Positions 1 through 11,035 of a stretch of 64,000 nucleotides of DNA are shown here, piece after piece (within the stretch, counting starts at the first letter, position 1; each line of letters opens with the position of its first letter). A program made the translations under genes and the position numbers. Source of the stretch: Linyphia triangularis (taxonomy: Eukaryota > Arthropoda > Arachnida > Araneae > Linyphiidae); the NCBI GenBank assembly GCA_963978545.1, contig OZ021722.1:12057401-12121400 (forward strand). Direction: 5' to 3'. The notes beneath the pieces are model-generated. The model ran no database searches and had not been told where the DNA came from. It was given only the letters and a program-made list of their open reading frames with translations.

Positions 1-2530
1 AGCTATTTGCAGGTAAATGTTTTGCACTTTTCTACGTTAAAACGTGCTTTAAGTGAATATCAACTTCCGCGAAATCCTTATTCAACTTTCGAAGTAACTT
101 TCTTCCAGTAAACGTTCACAACTGTAATGCCTGTCACTGAAATCTCTTATTTCCATTTTAAAGCATTTTTTAAGGAAGTTTTGTTGATTTAGAACATAAC
201 TTCTTGCATTACTTAAAAAGTTGCGTTTCTAATTTAACGTGAATTAACCTTTTTCGGCAAACGTTGAAAAACGTTATGTCTCTGTCTTTGAAATATGTTG
301 AATCACTTTCCAGTATTCATTTGCCGTTGTTAATAAAGTCCTTAATGTTAGCTTACGTTACTTAAAAAGTTTAATTTTCAATTTGTTAATGCCTCCACAT
401 TAAAGAGGATTGCCCGTGTTGTTTTCCCTTTTCTGCTAAATAAACGATATAGTCGTCGTTTTATCCTAATATAAGAAAGAAACGAAATTGTTGCCTTCCT
501 ACTTAACAAACAACAGCGAGATCTGCAAAAGTGTTAACGTCCGGAACATCAATAATCAGAATTTGATCTCGCTCCACAAAGCGTTTTCTGTTTTTGAGCG
601 AAACATATCTCCCTTATTTTGATTTAAAATATTAACGCAATTGTTTCGTTTCTTTGAGCAATTGTTTAAAAAAAAAAAAAATAACGCCTGTTTCTAAAAA
701 TTTGAATGAAACTTCTTACTTGAAACTTAAAACTAAAGCACAGAAAAATTATTTATCAAATACGTTTAGCTTTAAACATCGGGGAAATCAGGCATAATTG
801 CAATTTTCCATTGCTTTGAAAACAGATTACTGATTTAAAATAATTTTGTATTGATTTTGAAGAGTATTTTTAAGTAAATACATGAACGCCACTCAGTGGG
901 GCAGAATGACGGAAAAGCTAACCTAAACTAATTTTTTTTTTTTTCTCTTCTTCAATTTCTCTATTTAAATCACAGGGTTTTGTTTTCTTTTATCTTGAGC
1001 ATCTGGTTCTATCCTTTTCAGTTGATTTGTAGCCCTTTTCTTGTAAACATAATGTCTGTGGTGTTAAAAGTATTAAATTATAGATGTCCATTTCGCTGTA
1101 TTATAGTTTTTTTATTATTATTATTAATCAAGTAACTTACGCTTAAATAATAATTTACGTTACTTAAAAAGTTTATTTTTCAATTTGTTATTGAAGTACC
1201 ATTTTCTAGTAAACGTTAAAAAAAAGTTTGTCATAGTAATTTATTAAAATTTGGATCTCCATTTTTTAAAGGTTTATGTATTTTTTATTGATGATTTGCC
1301 TTACTTTTAATACATAACTTATATTATTTAAAAACTTTTATTCTCAATTCAATTTAGCCTTTTCCTGGTTAACGTTCAAAACATAATATCTGTACTATTA
1401 AAAAGTATTAAAATATGGATGTCCATTTAGCTGTATTAATTTTCTTTTGTTTATCAAGTACCTTGCGTTTAAAAGACATATTACGTTACTTAACCATCTA
1501 ATGGATGATATTTTCTTTGCAAGCGGTCATGTAACTGATTTTATTACATAAAGTATACTAATAAAAATACTTTTTTAGCTATAAAAAAATCCTAGTATGA
1601 CTCATATAATTAATTGCAATTTCAAATTGCGATAATATATATTAATTATTACTCAAATGTAGTCCCAAGTTGTGTAACCATATAAAAAGTTAAAAAGTTT
1701 CATTTTTAATTTTGCCCGGAGGATCAAAAAGTTTCAATCCATTTTTCAATTTAACGTGAAGTAAATTGAAAAAGAAACGAATGAATGTAACTTTTTTTTT
1801 TGGTAAATGTTAAAAAACGTAATGTCATTGTAATGGATTCAAAAATGGATCTATATTTCACAGTATTCATTTTCTTTTGTTCGTGTTACAAAAGCTTTAA
1901 TGCTGAAAACATAGCTTCCGCTGCTTAAAAAGTTTCATTTTCAATTTGTTAACTAAGTAGCGTTTTTCCGTTAAACGTTATTGTGTATTTCAAAGCCTCT
2001 GTCGTTCAAATATAGATCTAGGTTTCGAGGTAATAACTTTCTAATGTGGTGCAAAGGCCTTGTTTGAAACATAGCATACGTTACTTAAAAAGTGTCATTT
2101 TCAATTTGTTGTTGATGTAATGATTTTTTGATGAACGTTTGGAAAACGCAATGTCTCTGGTGTTAAAAAGTATTTAATTATATATATCTATTTGGCACTG
2201 TTCGTTGTCAGTTTTTGATAGGTAAACTTTTAAAAAGGCAGTCTTTAATATTATAAATAATTAAAAGTTTGTATGTAGGGCGTAGCATTCTATTTAAATT
2301 ATTAGAAAATTAACTTTCCTCCACTAAATTTTAAACACAATACGTCTCAAGCATTAGAATACAAATGTTACTTTCTTAGTTTTCATTTTTAATTATTAAC
2401 GAAGTAGATTTTTTTTGGTAAGCGTTTCAAAACCTGTGTCTCTGTCTCTAAAAAGTATAGAAATATGGATGTTACTTAGGCAGTATTTTATTTAGAATAG
2501 TAACAAAAGTACCCTTCTTCAGGAAGACGT
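1..2530. repeat. Degenerate satellite-like tandem array, period near 165 bp, open at the left edge
   Basis: A recurring block reads, in order: TACTTAAAAAGTTT, then a CATTTTCAATTTGTTA-like stretch, GTAAACGTT, AATGTCTCTG, TTAAAAAGTATTAAA, ATGGAT and CAGTATTCATTTTC. The TACTTAAAAAG anchor or its decayed form is seen near 210, 359, 1161, 1325, 1487, 1687, 1922, 2092 and 2260. The better-kept neighbours are about 149 to 170 bp apart. Units differ by many substitutions and indels, and 410-1010 is nearly unrecognisable, so the array is old and not being homogenised. No reading frame survives. It begins before base 1. Seen directly; calling it a former satellite is inference. Confidence 0.7.
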
Positions 2531-2547
2531 TTAAATATATATTACCT

Positions 2548-3500
2548 GTAGTAGAGGTTCCCAATTTTTCGAATGTCGTAACCCACCTTTTTAGAAAGTT
2601 GATCCTAAGGCAACCCCCTGTTTCTATAACACCACCTCTTCCATTATTAAATAAATGTTTTGAACTGTTTTCAACGTTACTTTTGATTAGCCGTAAATAA
2701 ACTTAATTCAAATCGTAATTAAAAAATACTGAATGTATCTGAATGACTAAAAAATAATTCAATGTGGAAAAATTACTAAACTGATTAAATTAGTAATAAT
2801 TCTCGAAGTCATAAATTAGTAAAAATTGCTAAAAAATAATTAAGCCAATAAAATTACTAAAAATAATTAAATCAGTAAAAATATTTAATTTTCAAAAAAT
2901 AATTAAATCAGTAAAAATATTTAATTTATAAAAAATAATTAAATCAGTAAAAATATTTAATTTACAAAAAATAATTAAATCAGTAAACATATTTAATTTA
3001 CAAAAAATAATTAAATCAGTAAAAATATTTAATTTACAAAAAATAATTAAATCAGTAAAAATATTTAATTTACAAAAAATAATTAAATCAGTAAAAATAT
3101 TTAATTTACAAAAAATAATTAAATTACTAAAAATAATTATATTAGTAAAAATCACTAAAATAATTAGATTGGATAAAAATTTCTAAATGTATCTGAAGTT
3201 CTTATTATTCTTGTTTCAAGCTTTGAAAACATGTACCATCTAATGAAAATTTTTGAATTGCTTTTTACTTTAAAAGCTTTAAAAAACTGAAAATACAACA
3301 TGGTATTCTAACTGCTATGTCTCAAGAAATGACCGACCAGGCAGCTGCCTATTTGCATTTTCTATTTTTTCTCTTTTTTGATATTTCCTATGACTTCCAA
3401 TTTTCATATGAAAAACTCACGCATTTAAAAACTCTTCTTGATCCACGAAAAATTAGCTCATGACCCACCAATAGATCGCGCCTTGCAGATCTATATAACA
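2548..3500. mobile_element. Possible hAT-like element relic
   Basis: The left part contains AGAGGTTCCCAATTTTTCG followed by a decayed 'acccacctttt' block. This resembles the CAG-GGTTCCCAACCTTTTT ends common among hAT elements and their MITEs. Near 3460 an oppositely oriented block (gacccaccaatagatcgcg) could be the decayed other half. No exact terminal repeat or 8-bp duplication was found, and no transposase frame is present. A 36-bp tandem repeat occupies the middle. Family assignment is tentative. Confidence 0.3.
2860..3135. repeat. 36-bp minisatellite, about 7 copies
   Basis: Unit starts fall at 2893, 2929, 2965, 3001, 3037, 3073 and 3109, each 36 bp apart and almost identical (aaaaaataattaaatcagta, then aaatatttaatttac). 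Shorter, degenerate relatives (attactaaaaataatt) flank it from about 2730 to 3180. Because 36 is divisible by 3, a repetitive open frame appears on the minus strand. It is a by-product of the repeat, not a gene. Confidence 0.93.
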
Positions 3501-3741
3501 AAAAATAGTTTATAATAATGAATAATTCTTAAGTAGAATCCTATTCTAATACCTGTAAAACATCTTTCTTCAGTCAATCTTCGAAAACCATTACGTATCT
3601 TATGTTAAATTGGACGTCGCTGTCGCAATGAACTTTTTTATTATATGTACAATTCATTATTAACGAAGTGATAAATTTTTTTTTCTCTTCTGTAGAACAG
3701 CTAGCATAAAAATATGATATAAAATAACTAATGGTGTAAAA

Positions 3742-4140
3742 CAGGGTTCCCACGGTCATTGAAAGTCATTAAAAGTGCTTAATATTTTTGAACTTGTTTT
3801 CAATGCCTTAAAAGCCATTGAAAATGCTTAGATGTCCTTAAAAATCCTTAATTGTTGCAGATGTTGTGCGGCCAACTGCAAAGTTTATAAAAATACAACT
3901 CGGACTTGCTATCCCCGCGTGACTGCCACTTATCTGCACCATATCGAAATTTTCTGACATATTTGTATTACGCATCCACCAACTTGTAATTTTTCTGGTA
4001 GAATATACTTTATTAAAAATTTATATATAGACATGATGCATGAAAACAAATTTTCAAAGGTCCTTAAAAACATTAATTAGGTCCTTAAAAGTCATTGAAA
4101 AGTCATTGATTTTCATTCTGTGATTTGAGTGGGAACCCTG
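3742..4140. mobile_element. Short DNA element, CAGGGTTCCC family, copy 1
   Basis: This 399-bp element begins CAGGGTTCCCAC and ends GTGGGAACCCTG, perfect 12-bp inverted ends. It is flanked by TAAAA on both sides (3737-3741 and 4141-4145). Inside, short motifs recur (gtcattgaaa, gtccttaaaa). There is no transposase frame. A second copy lies at 8199-8592 and a broken third at about 29200-30050. Ends starting CAGGG suggest hAT ancestry, but hAT normally makes 8-bp duplications and only 5 bp match here, so the superfamily is open. Confidence 0.8.
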
Positions 4141-4922
4141 TAAAATAACATCAAACTACCATAGAAAGCTTTGAACACAAGTGTTGCTTCAAAATGAACT
4201 GGTTTTAGTTCTTATTATTAAGTGAGATTAATTTGTCATTGAGAATGTTGTAGTTACAAGTAATTAAAATGTCAATTTATCAGAGGCATGGTACAGTTCA
4301 GCTGAAACTTTAATTTCAGTTTTTTTACTGAAATTTCAGTATTTTAAATTTAGCTTAAAAATTAGAAAAAAAGGATGTAATTATATTAATCTGTTTGTCA
4401 ATATAGTATAATAGTTTAAAGTTGATAGACTTTTGGAAAATTTGTTCTTTTCTAGTTTTTATCGCCTTCGCGTAAAATTCAGCTTTTTTTTTTTTTTTTT
4501 TGCTTGGAGACTGTACCATGCTATTATATCTAATAAACACTTTTTTTATATTTAGTTAGTATAAGTAAATCTAAAAACAAATAAACATTGAGAACATTTC
4601 GTGCTGCATTTATACATTAAAATAAATGCAATAGTAATATATTCAAACTGGAAATCTTTTCCTCTTTGTACTTAAATAGAAATTTCCAACATGTAGAAGA
4701 AGAAATTGTTAATTTCCTTACTGAATAATATCGTTTATAATTAGAGCGAAAGGTACTTATATTTTTTCTCAAATACCATTTTGGTACTTTTAGAAATGAG
4801 AAGAGAAATCCGCATCCATCGTTGCACTTAAAAAGTTTTTAAAAAATATATATTTTACTACGTTGAACAAGAAATGCGATAGTGTAATAGCTCAATCTTT
4901 ATACAAGTTTTATTTTACTATA

Positions 4923-5132
4923 CAGGGTGTTAATATATTAGTTGAGCAATGAAATTCAAATAGATCTGTATAGCTCTTAATAACTAGGCATTATTAACCA
5001 TTCTTTTCCCCCAACTAATTTATGTTCACCATGACATTCATTCTGTATATAAAAAAAATTATTATGCCTAGTTATTATGAGTTATACAGATATATTTGAA
5101 GTCCGTTGCCCAACTAATTTATAGACACCCTG
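4923..5132. mobile_element. Fold-back MITE with TA duplication (Tc1/mariner-like)
   Basis: This 210-bp element is bounded by CAGGGTG and CACCCTG with TA on each side (4921-4922, 5133-5134). The two halves are long inverted repeats of each other: the first has ttagttgagcaatga and ataactaggcatta, and the second has the reverse complements of both. TA duplication plus inverted ends is typical of Tc1/mariner-class non-autonomous elements. No coding capacity. Confidence 0.8.
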
Positions 5133-5671
5133 TATTTAGCCTCCTTCATTATGAATTTTAAGAATTATAAAATATCTCTATCAAAGAAATTTTGTAGTAA
5201 ACTGCAACTTGATCAGTGAAATAAATTTGAGGTAAACAAGTGATGCGTCAAAGTTTTAAGCTCATGTTAGTAATTCACTACTGCCAAAGGTTTCTTGCAA
5301 ACCTGGGGAAGGGGGGGGGGGGAGGAGAAAGGATGTTTGCATCTTTTCAATAAGTTTTGGAAAATGGTTATAAAAAATTTCATTATTTAAATTTAAGTTA
5401 AATTAAAGGTAAATAACTGGAATTCCTAAAAAAAAGTTTCTCTGAGTATACATTGATTTTTTTACTTAATTTATGCCAATTTCAATTAATTAGCTTAACA
5501 CTGTTTATTATACACATTCCACAATAGTATCGAAAATTTAATTACATCATTCAAGATAGCAATATCCGAATTTATTTTTTTGTTCCGTATATGTGAACCA
5601 TATTTTACCCACACTTTTAAAATATGATTAACCTTTCCTAAAGTGGTATTTTCACCAAGTTCTCCGTGAAG

Positions 5672-5730
5672 GAATTCAAATTTAAATACAATTCAAATTT
5701 AATAGAATTCAAATTTAAAGGAATTCAAAT
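5672..5730. repeat. Short direct repeats around GAATTCAAATTTAA
   Basis: Four close copies of (ga)attcaaatttaa lie in a row, the last one cut short. It is a small local tandem duplication with no visible function. Confidence 0.85.
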
Positions 5731-5866
5731 AAAAAAATAAAATCATAACTGTTTCTGTTTATTTCAATGAAAGGCGATCTAATAGACACATTTCTAATGA
5801 CCAAAGGTCTTTGAACTGGAATTTTTTCAGCTATAATAACTTTATTCTTTCGATCACCTTTCGAAT

Positions 5867-5906
5867 TAAGTAGTTATAAGGACTATGTACGACTTATAAC
5901 TACTTA
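5867..5906. repeat. Perfect 14-bp inverted repeat with 12-base loop
   Basis: The arm TAAGTAGTTATAAG (5867-5880) is exactly reverse-complemented at 5893-5906. A third, partial copy (ataactacttc) follows directly. Perfect arms in otherwise decayed DNA suggest a recent templated inversion rather than an old element. Confidence 0.8.
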
Positions 5907-6029
5907 CATATAACTACTTCAGCATATATTTTTTACGCTTAGAAAGCCTTTACTGCTTGCAAGTACTGCTTACTACTACAAGTTTTATGTTGGGAGAATT
6001 TGCAAAACTGTTTCAAATTAAACATGATA

Positions 6030-6231
6030 CACTGTTAAATTTTTGCTTCACCTTGCACCAAAAATTGGTTCCCATTTAGTTGCAACCAACATTTGGTGCT
6101 TAGTTTCACGATTTAATGGTGCTACCTCGGAACGTAAGCACCATTAAATCGTGAATCTGAGCACCAAATGTTGGTTGCAAATAAATGGGAACCAATTTTT
6201 AGTGCAAGGTGGAACAAAAATTTTAACAGTG
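6030..6231. mobile_element. Fold-back MITE, CACTGTTA family, copy 1
   Basis: This 202-bp element runs from CACTGTTA to TAACAGTG with TA on each side. Nearly the whole element is one hairpin: ccaacatttggtgct and cgatttaatggtgc in the left half are mirrored in the right half around a short centre near 6127. A second copy is at 16759-16963. TA duplications fit a Tc1/mariner-type mobiliser. No open frame. Confidence 0.9.
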
Positions 6232-6423
6232 TAGTTATCCTCGTCTTATAAATGTATAATAATCAAGAAAAACTGTCAATTTTTTTTATTGATTTTGTTT
6301 TAATTTATTGACAAATACAAGCACATTTCCCCCCCCCCTTTTTTTTTTCTAGTTATATGTTAAGTAACACTTATCTTGACATACTTATCGTTTTCCGGCG
6401 TTGCATTCTCTAGTCTTATTGAG

Positions 6424-6601
6424 GCCGACCAAACGGTGTAGTGGTTAGCGTGCTAGCTTCTAGACCGCGAGGTTGCGGGTTCGAGTCCCGTGTTAGGCAT
6501 GGATGTTTGTAAATGCATGTTGGCTTGTCTAATGACGAATGTTTCGGCGCATTATAGCCCTCGTGTTGCTGACGGCGCCAGATAATCTGAAAGCAACCAA
6601 C
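6424..6601 (+). mobile_element. tRNA-derived SINE, copy 1 (full length)
   Basis: The tRNA-like head carries an RNA polymerase III A box (GTAGTGGTTAGCG) and a canonical B box (GGTTCGAGTCC). It is followed by a tRNA-unrelated body (cttgtctaatgacgaatgtt, then gttgctgacggcgccagata) and a CAACCAAC tail. A perfect 14-bp target-site duplication, CTAGTCTTATTGAG, lies at 6410-6423 and 6602-6615. Eight copies of this SINE occur in the window. It carries no protein; a LINE elsewhere must have moved it. Confidence 0.95.
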
Positions 6602-7305
6602 CTAGTCTTATTGAGACACTTAAAAATACCATTCGTATTCAACTTCATTCACATTTCTATAACTTGGTATAAAACAAACCAATACCTGAAAAGTTGAATC
6701 GGTTAGAATCATTACTACTTTCTAAACAATTTTGAAGCACTGAAAAACTGATAAACAGTGTAAAATATCATATTGGGTAAGAAGGCTTGCTTCAAAAAAA
6801 TAAATAAAAATAAATAATAAAAAAAAAACCTCTTCAAAATTAAATATTTTTTACCGTTCTCATATTTCGTTTTATTTTTCCTAAGTTTTAGCATCTTTAA
6901 CTATTTCACTAAATAATAGAAAGCTTAGATTGTCTTGGAACTATTGCATAAAGTTCTATGACTTTATAATTAATCCTAGATAACGTAACATTCGTCTATT
7001 ATCCTAGTACGAATAAAATTAAAGTTTAAGGGACTACAGATGTTGCCACAGTGCCAACTCCTTCTCATTCATCGAAACGTTAATTTTTGCACATTTCTAT
7101 TTATTAATTAAAATATTAAAATGCTTCCCTTAAGATACACTAATTAGTTTGAAATAATTAAAGGCAATATAAAAATAGACTTGTTTTTAATTCGTAGTCA
7201 AATGTTTAGTTTTAGAGCAACACTGATTTTAAGTTTAATTATCTAGGTTTTAACCATTAAAAGACGTTGGCAAGAAAACTTGTCAATCGACAGTTTAGTA
7301 TTTTC

Positions 7306-7480
7306 TTTGCTAATAAATTACGATTGTGTTTCCACTTAGTGTTTTTTAAAAATCATAAAAATAATTTTCCAAAAATCTGAAAAAAATTCAAAATATACCT
7401 TTAAATGATCTAAATAGACAAGGTAAAAGTTAAAAACAATGACTGTTTATCCATTTCCAAGTTCGTCTGTGATGGGTTAA
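7306..7480. repeat. Dispersed repeat, SINE-free copy (partner at 52354-52710)
   Basis: From tttgctaataaattacg to about gtttatccatttccaa, this stretch aligns with 52354-52710 apart from a 182-bp SINE and small indels there. The sequence CATAAAAATAATTT occurs once here, at 7354-7367. In the partner it is the duplicated SINE target. The nature of the repeat itself is unknown: I see no inverted ends and no open frame. Confidence 0.85.
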
Positions 7481-7657
7481 CTATCAAACAACTGTTTTAA
7501 AAAGAACCAGAAAAATTGCTATGGTGTTTAGTTCATGTTAAAGCTGCTAATTTTCTGTTGTGATTTAATTGTAAAAATTAAATGTAAAAATTAAAAAAAA
7601 GCGAATTCAATTGTATTGGAATTTAGTTATTTTTATTAAAAGTCCCAACTAATTGTA

Positions 7658-7823
7658 GGTATAGTGGTTAGCGTGCTAACTTCTAAACCGCGAGGTTGCG
7701 GGTTCGAGTCCCGTCTTAGGCATGGGTGTTTGTATATGTATGTTGGCTTGTCTAATGACGAATGTTTCGGCGCATTATAGCCCTCGTGTTGCTGACGGCG
7801 CCAGATAATCTGAAAACAACCAA
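7658..7823 (+). mobile_element. tRNA-derived SINE, copy 2 (slightly 5'-truncated)
   Basis: Same SINE as at 6424, but it starts at GGTATAGTGG, lacking about the first 11 bases of the head. A and B boxes are present. A perfect 14-bp duplication, CCCAACTAATTGTA, is at 7644-7657 and 7824-7837, so the short 5' end was created at insertion (incomplete reverse transcription), not by later deletion. Confidence 0.95.
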
Positions 7824-8198
7824 CCCAACTAATTGTAAGGAATAGTTTTACTTTTTCAAATTGAATTTCTTAACTATAATTTACTGTGGTCTTTCAGCTG
7901 ATTAGGCAGTTGGAATTCCTTTGTCTAGCTAATGTTAACAACGAACCTGTTATTTTATCAACTTTCATTGTTACGGTAGACGAAACACTTTTTTTAACTG
8001 GCGGGAACAATTCTTCGATTGTGTGTTACTTGGCGTTAATACTAGATATGCATTCAGTTGCGATTGTTGAGTGTAATGTTTACAATTATTTTAATTTAGC
8101 AATTGTTAAGGCAAATGTCTTTATTCTCTAAAAAAAAAGATCTTTTTTATTGCTATCATACCTTAGAACCATTTCTGATCGATGACAGTTAGTTAAAA

Positions 8199-8592
8199 CG
8201 GTTCCCACTGTCATTGACAGTCATTAAAAGTGCTTAATATTTTTGAACTTGTTTTCAAGGCCTTGAAAATGCTTAAAGGTGCTTAAAAGTCCTTGAAAAT
8301 GCTTGGAAGTCCTTAAAAGTCCTTAATTTTTGGAAATATTGTGTGGCATACTGCAAAACTTATAAAAATACAACTTGGACTTGCTATCCCCGTCTGACCT
8401 GCACTGTATCGGAATTCGCCAACATATTTGTATTACGCATTCACCAACTTGTAACTTTTTTGGTAGAATATACTTTATTAAAAATTTATATATCGCTATG
8501 AGGCCTGAAAACATATTTTCAACGGTCCTTAAAAACAGTATTTAGGTCCTTAAAAGTCATTGATTTTCATTCTGTGATTTGAGTCGGAACCC
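8199..8592. mobile_element. Short DNA element, CAGGGTTCCC family, copy 2
   Basis: It aligns over its whole length with 3742-4140 in the same orientation, sharing tcattaaaagtgcttaatat, attacgcat-caccaacttgt and cattctgtgatttgagt. The ends are decayed: the left starts CGGTTCCCAC and the right ends GTCGGAACCC. Flanks AGTTAAAA and AGTTAAAG resemble an 8-bp duplication with one mismatch. Confidence 0.85.
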
Positions 8593-9012
8593 AGTTAAAG
8601 ATGTTTTAGTTTGGAGGGCAACTAGAATAGTTATTTTATGCAAATAATTGGGAAAGTAATACTTTTTCAAACGAGATAAAATGCTTATTTGACGAAGTGC
8701 GTTTGTACGAGTCAAATAATTTACCGTGTTTGAAAAAGTATCTTCTCATGTGTTGCATATAATATTTGTTAAAAATCACGTGCAAAAAAATAGTTTTAAT
8801 ACAGGTTTTAATGTTGGTAACTCCAGTTATTGAATTCCTTCTATAAATATGTAATTTCAATAGCAAGGCTATATAATATTTGAGCTCGAGGCGTGAAAGA
8901 AAGTACTTTTACTAGTGCAGGAAAATTTCTTTCTCGCACTTTTCGCGAAAAAGTGTTATTTTCCCCACGATTTACGAGTGACAAAGTTGAATTTTTCGGA
9001 CGTTGTTTTAAA

Positions 9013-9393
9013 CAGGGATGACAGTTTTCCTCCTTTTGGAGGATTTCCTCCTTTTTGGTGTTTTATGTGACATTTTCCTCCTCTTTTTCCCTATTTTGAG
9101 GATCCACATTTTTCTGATCTGAACAAGTTTTTCCTGTTAAAAGTATACTTTTTCCTCATGTCTAAACAAAAGATTTTGCCTCCTACTCCCCTTTCCTCAC
9201 AAATTTCTTCACTAACTCCTAATATTTGAAATGCAATTATTATATAGTATGAGAAATTTCATTGTATCGTTAAAATTATTGAATCATCCTTCCTGCATAC
9301 TTTTTATGTTGATTTTTGTGTATTCTTTCTGCTAGCTTCTTTAACAAAGTTTTGGATTTCCTTCTTTTTGCTCTCTGATCACTCTCATCCCTG
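9013..9393. mobile_element. DNA element with CAGGGATGA ends
   Basis: The left end CAGGGATGACAG and right end CTCTCATCCCTG are inverted repeats. With the flanking TTTAAA on each side the match extends to a perfect 15 bp. The interior is pyrimidine-rich on + (repeated ttttcctcctttt). No transposase. Hairpin-end style suggests hAT; the duplication cannot be told apart from terminal-repeat sequence. Confidence 0.7.
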
Positions 9394-10370
9394 TTTAAAA
9401 ATACTTTTTTAACAAAGATTTTAATTAAAAAAAATTTTCAACATAAAAGAGTGAGTTTTTTTTTTTTTTTTAAATTTTATTTAAGGTTTTACTTTTTAAT
9501 GGAAAACCTACCTAAATAACCAGTTATATGTAAATATGATCGGTACATTTATACATTTTAACTTTATATGCCCTACTTACAGTTTACTTATATCTTTTTA
9601 TTATTTTACATTTATTGCTATTACACGAATAAATTTTTAACTTGACTTGGACAACAAATTAATATCATAGTTTTAAAAATTGCATCAACAAACCTTTTGA
9701 ATAAATATATACATTTTTTTAATCTAAACTGTTAAGAAGTTATCATGTAAGAAAAAGAAACTGATTTATTTTCGATCGACTTTTTACTAATAAAATTTAT
9801 GTGTGTAAGCTTTAATTAATTTATTTAATAAATATTATAAATTAGTATTAAAATTTTAAAAAGAATTACTTTAAACTAATTTCTAAACCTAAGCCTAAGT
9901 TGTGGGTTTTACAAAAGCATCTACATTAATTCAGTTTCATCCCTTTTCGTGTTATCTTTTTTCAAATCTCTTAAACACGTATCAAGAAGATAAAATAATG
10001 TAATCTTTTCAGAATCGGAAACTATTTTAACCTGAAATACTTGCGATTTTTCATAATCCGTTCAGAGGTAAAAGAAGTTCGTTTAAAAGTACCTTTGGTA
10101 GATAAAAAGCACATGCCTAATCTTCAAAAAGAAAATCTGAAGTTTTTTTTTTTTTTTGAAATCCGATTATTTGTATCTTTTTTATCAGTTGTCTTGTATA
10201 AGCTGTTAGCTAATCCCTTCACGTAAACGTTTCGCACGTTTACGATGGTTAGATACATTTTCTTTATTATATTTCCGCTTTTCTTCAAATAAACACTGAA
10301 TATATATGTCAAATAGTAGATATCTTTTTTTGCATTTAAACTATTCGTGTTATTCAACCACGATGTTTAT
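9394..10370. other. AT-rich unique sequence, nothing recognised
   Basis: Many A/T runs and stop codons in all frames. A poly(T) tract at 10143-10157 creates spurious frames. No splice-bounded open stretch and no inverted ends seen. Confidence 0.6.
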
Positions 10371-10381
10371 TATGGTATAAG

Positions 10382-10561
10382 TTGGTTGGTTGTATTCAGA
10401 TTATCTGGCGCCGTCAGCAACACGAGGGCTATAATGCGCCGAAACATTCGTCATTAGACAAGCCAACGTACATGTACAAACACCCATGCCAACACGGGAC
10501 TCGAACCTGCAACCTCGTGGTCCAGAGGCTAGCACGCTAACCACCATACCGTTTGGTCGGC
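10382..10561 (-). mobile_element. tRNA-derived SINE, copy 3 (full length, minus strand)
   Basis: On the minus strand it runs from GCCGACCAAACGG to the AACCAACCAAC tail. The B box has drifted to GGTTCGAGTCC followed by a changed C. TATGGTATAAG occurs at 10371-10381 and 10565-10575 as the target-site duplication. It is the only one of the eight copies on this strand. Confidence 0.95.
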
Positions 10562-10842
10562 TACTATGGTATAAGAAAACCTGCTTTTTTGGGAAATGCT
10601 AACGTTCATTGTGGTGAATTTGAAAAATGTTTCATACAGTAAACATAAGCTGTTTGTTAGTGTATTAGTATGATTTTTTTTTTTTTTTAAATTCTTTAGA
10701 AAATATTTGTCACTTAAGTGTTTTGTTACACAGATTAAGTATTAAAAATATCAAAGTTTATTCTTTTATAGTATACCCCATAAAACCATTAATTGATTCA
10801 TCCTATTAAATAGCTTATGTTTCAACATCATGTATTGGGAAT

Positions 10843-11023
10843 GCCGACCAAACGGTATAGTGGTTAGCGTGCTGGCTTCTAGACCGCTAGGTTGCGGGTT
10901 CGAATCCCTTGTCAGTCATGGATGTTTGTAAATGTATGTTGGCTTGTCAAATGACGAATGTTTCGGCGCATTATAGCCCTTGTGTTGCTGACGGCGCCAG
11001 ATAATCTGAATACAACCAACCAC
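10843..11023 (+). mobile_element. tRNA-derived SINE, copy 4 (full length)
   Basis: Complete head, body and short CAACCAC tail. The B box carries one change (GGTTCGAATCC), which still fits the polymerase III consensus. Duplication GTATTGGGAAT at 10832-10842 and 11024-11034. Confidence 0.95.
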
Positions 11024-11035
11024 GTATTGGGAATT

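Noticed and set aside
2892..3155. 87-codon repetitive minus-strand frame
   Set aside because: By-product of the 36-bp minisatellite, whose period is a multiple of 3; composition is pure AT repeat.
6424..6500. Functional tRNA gene
   Set aside because: The tRNA-like head lacks a foldable acceptor pairing and is always fused to the same SINE body with target duplications.
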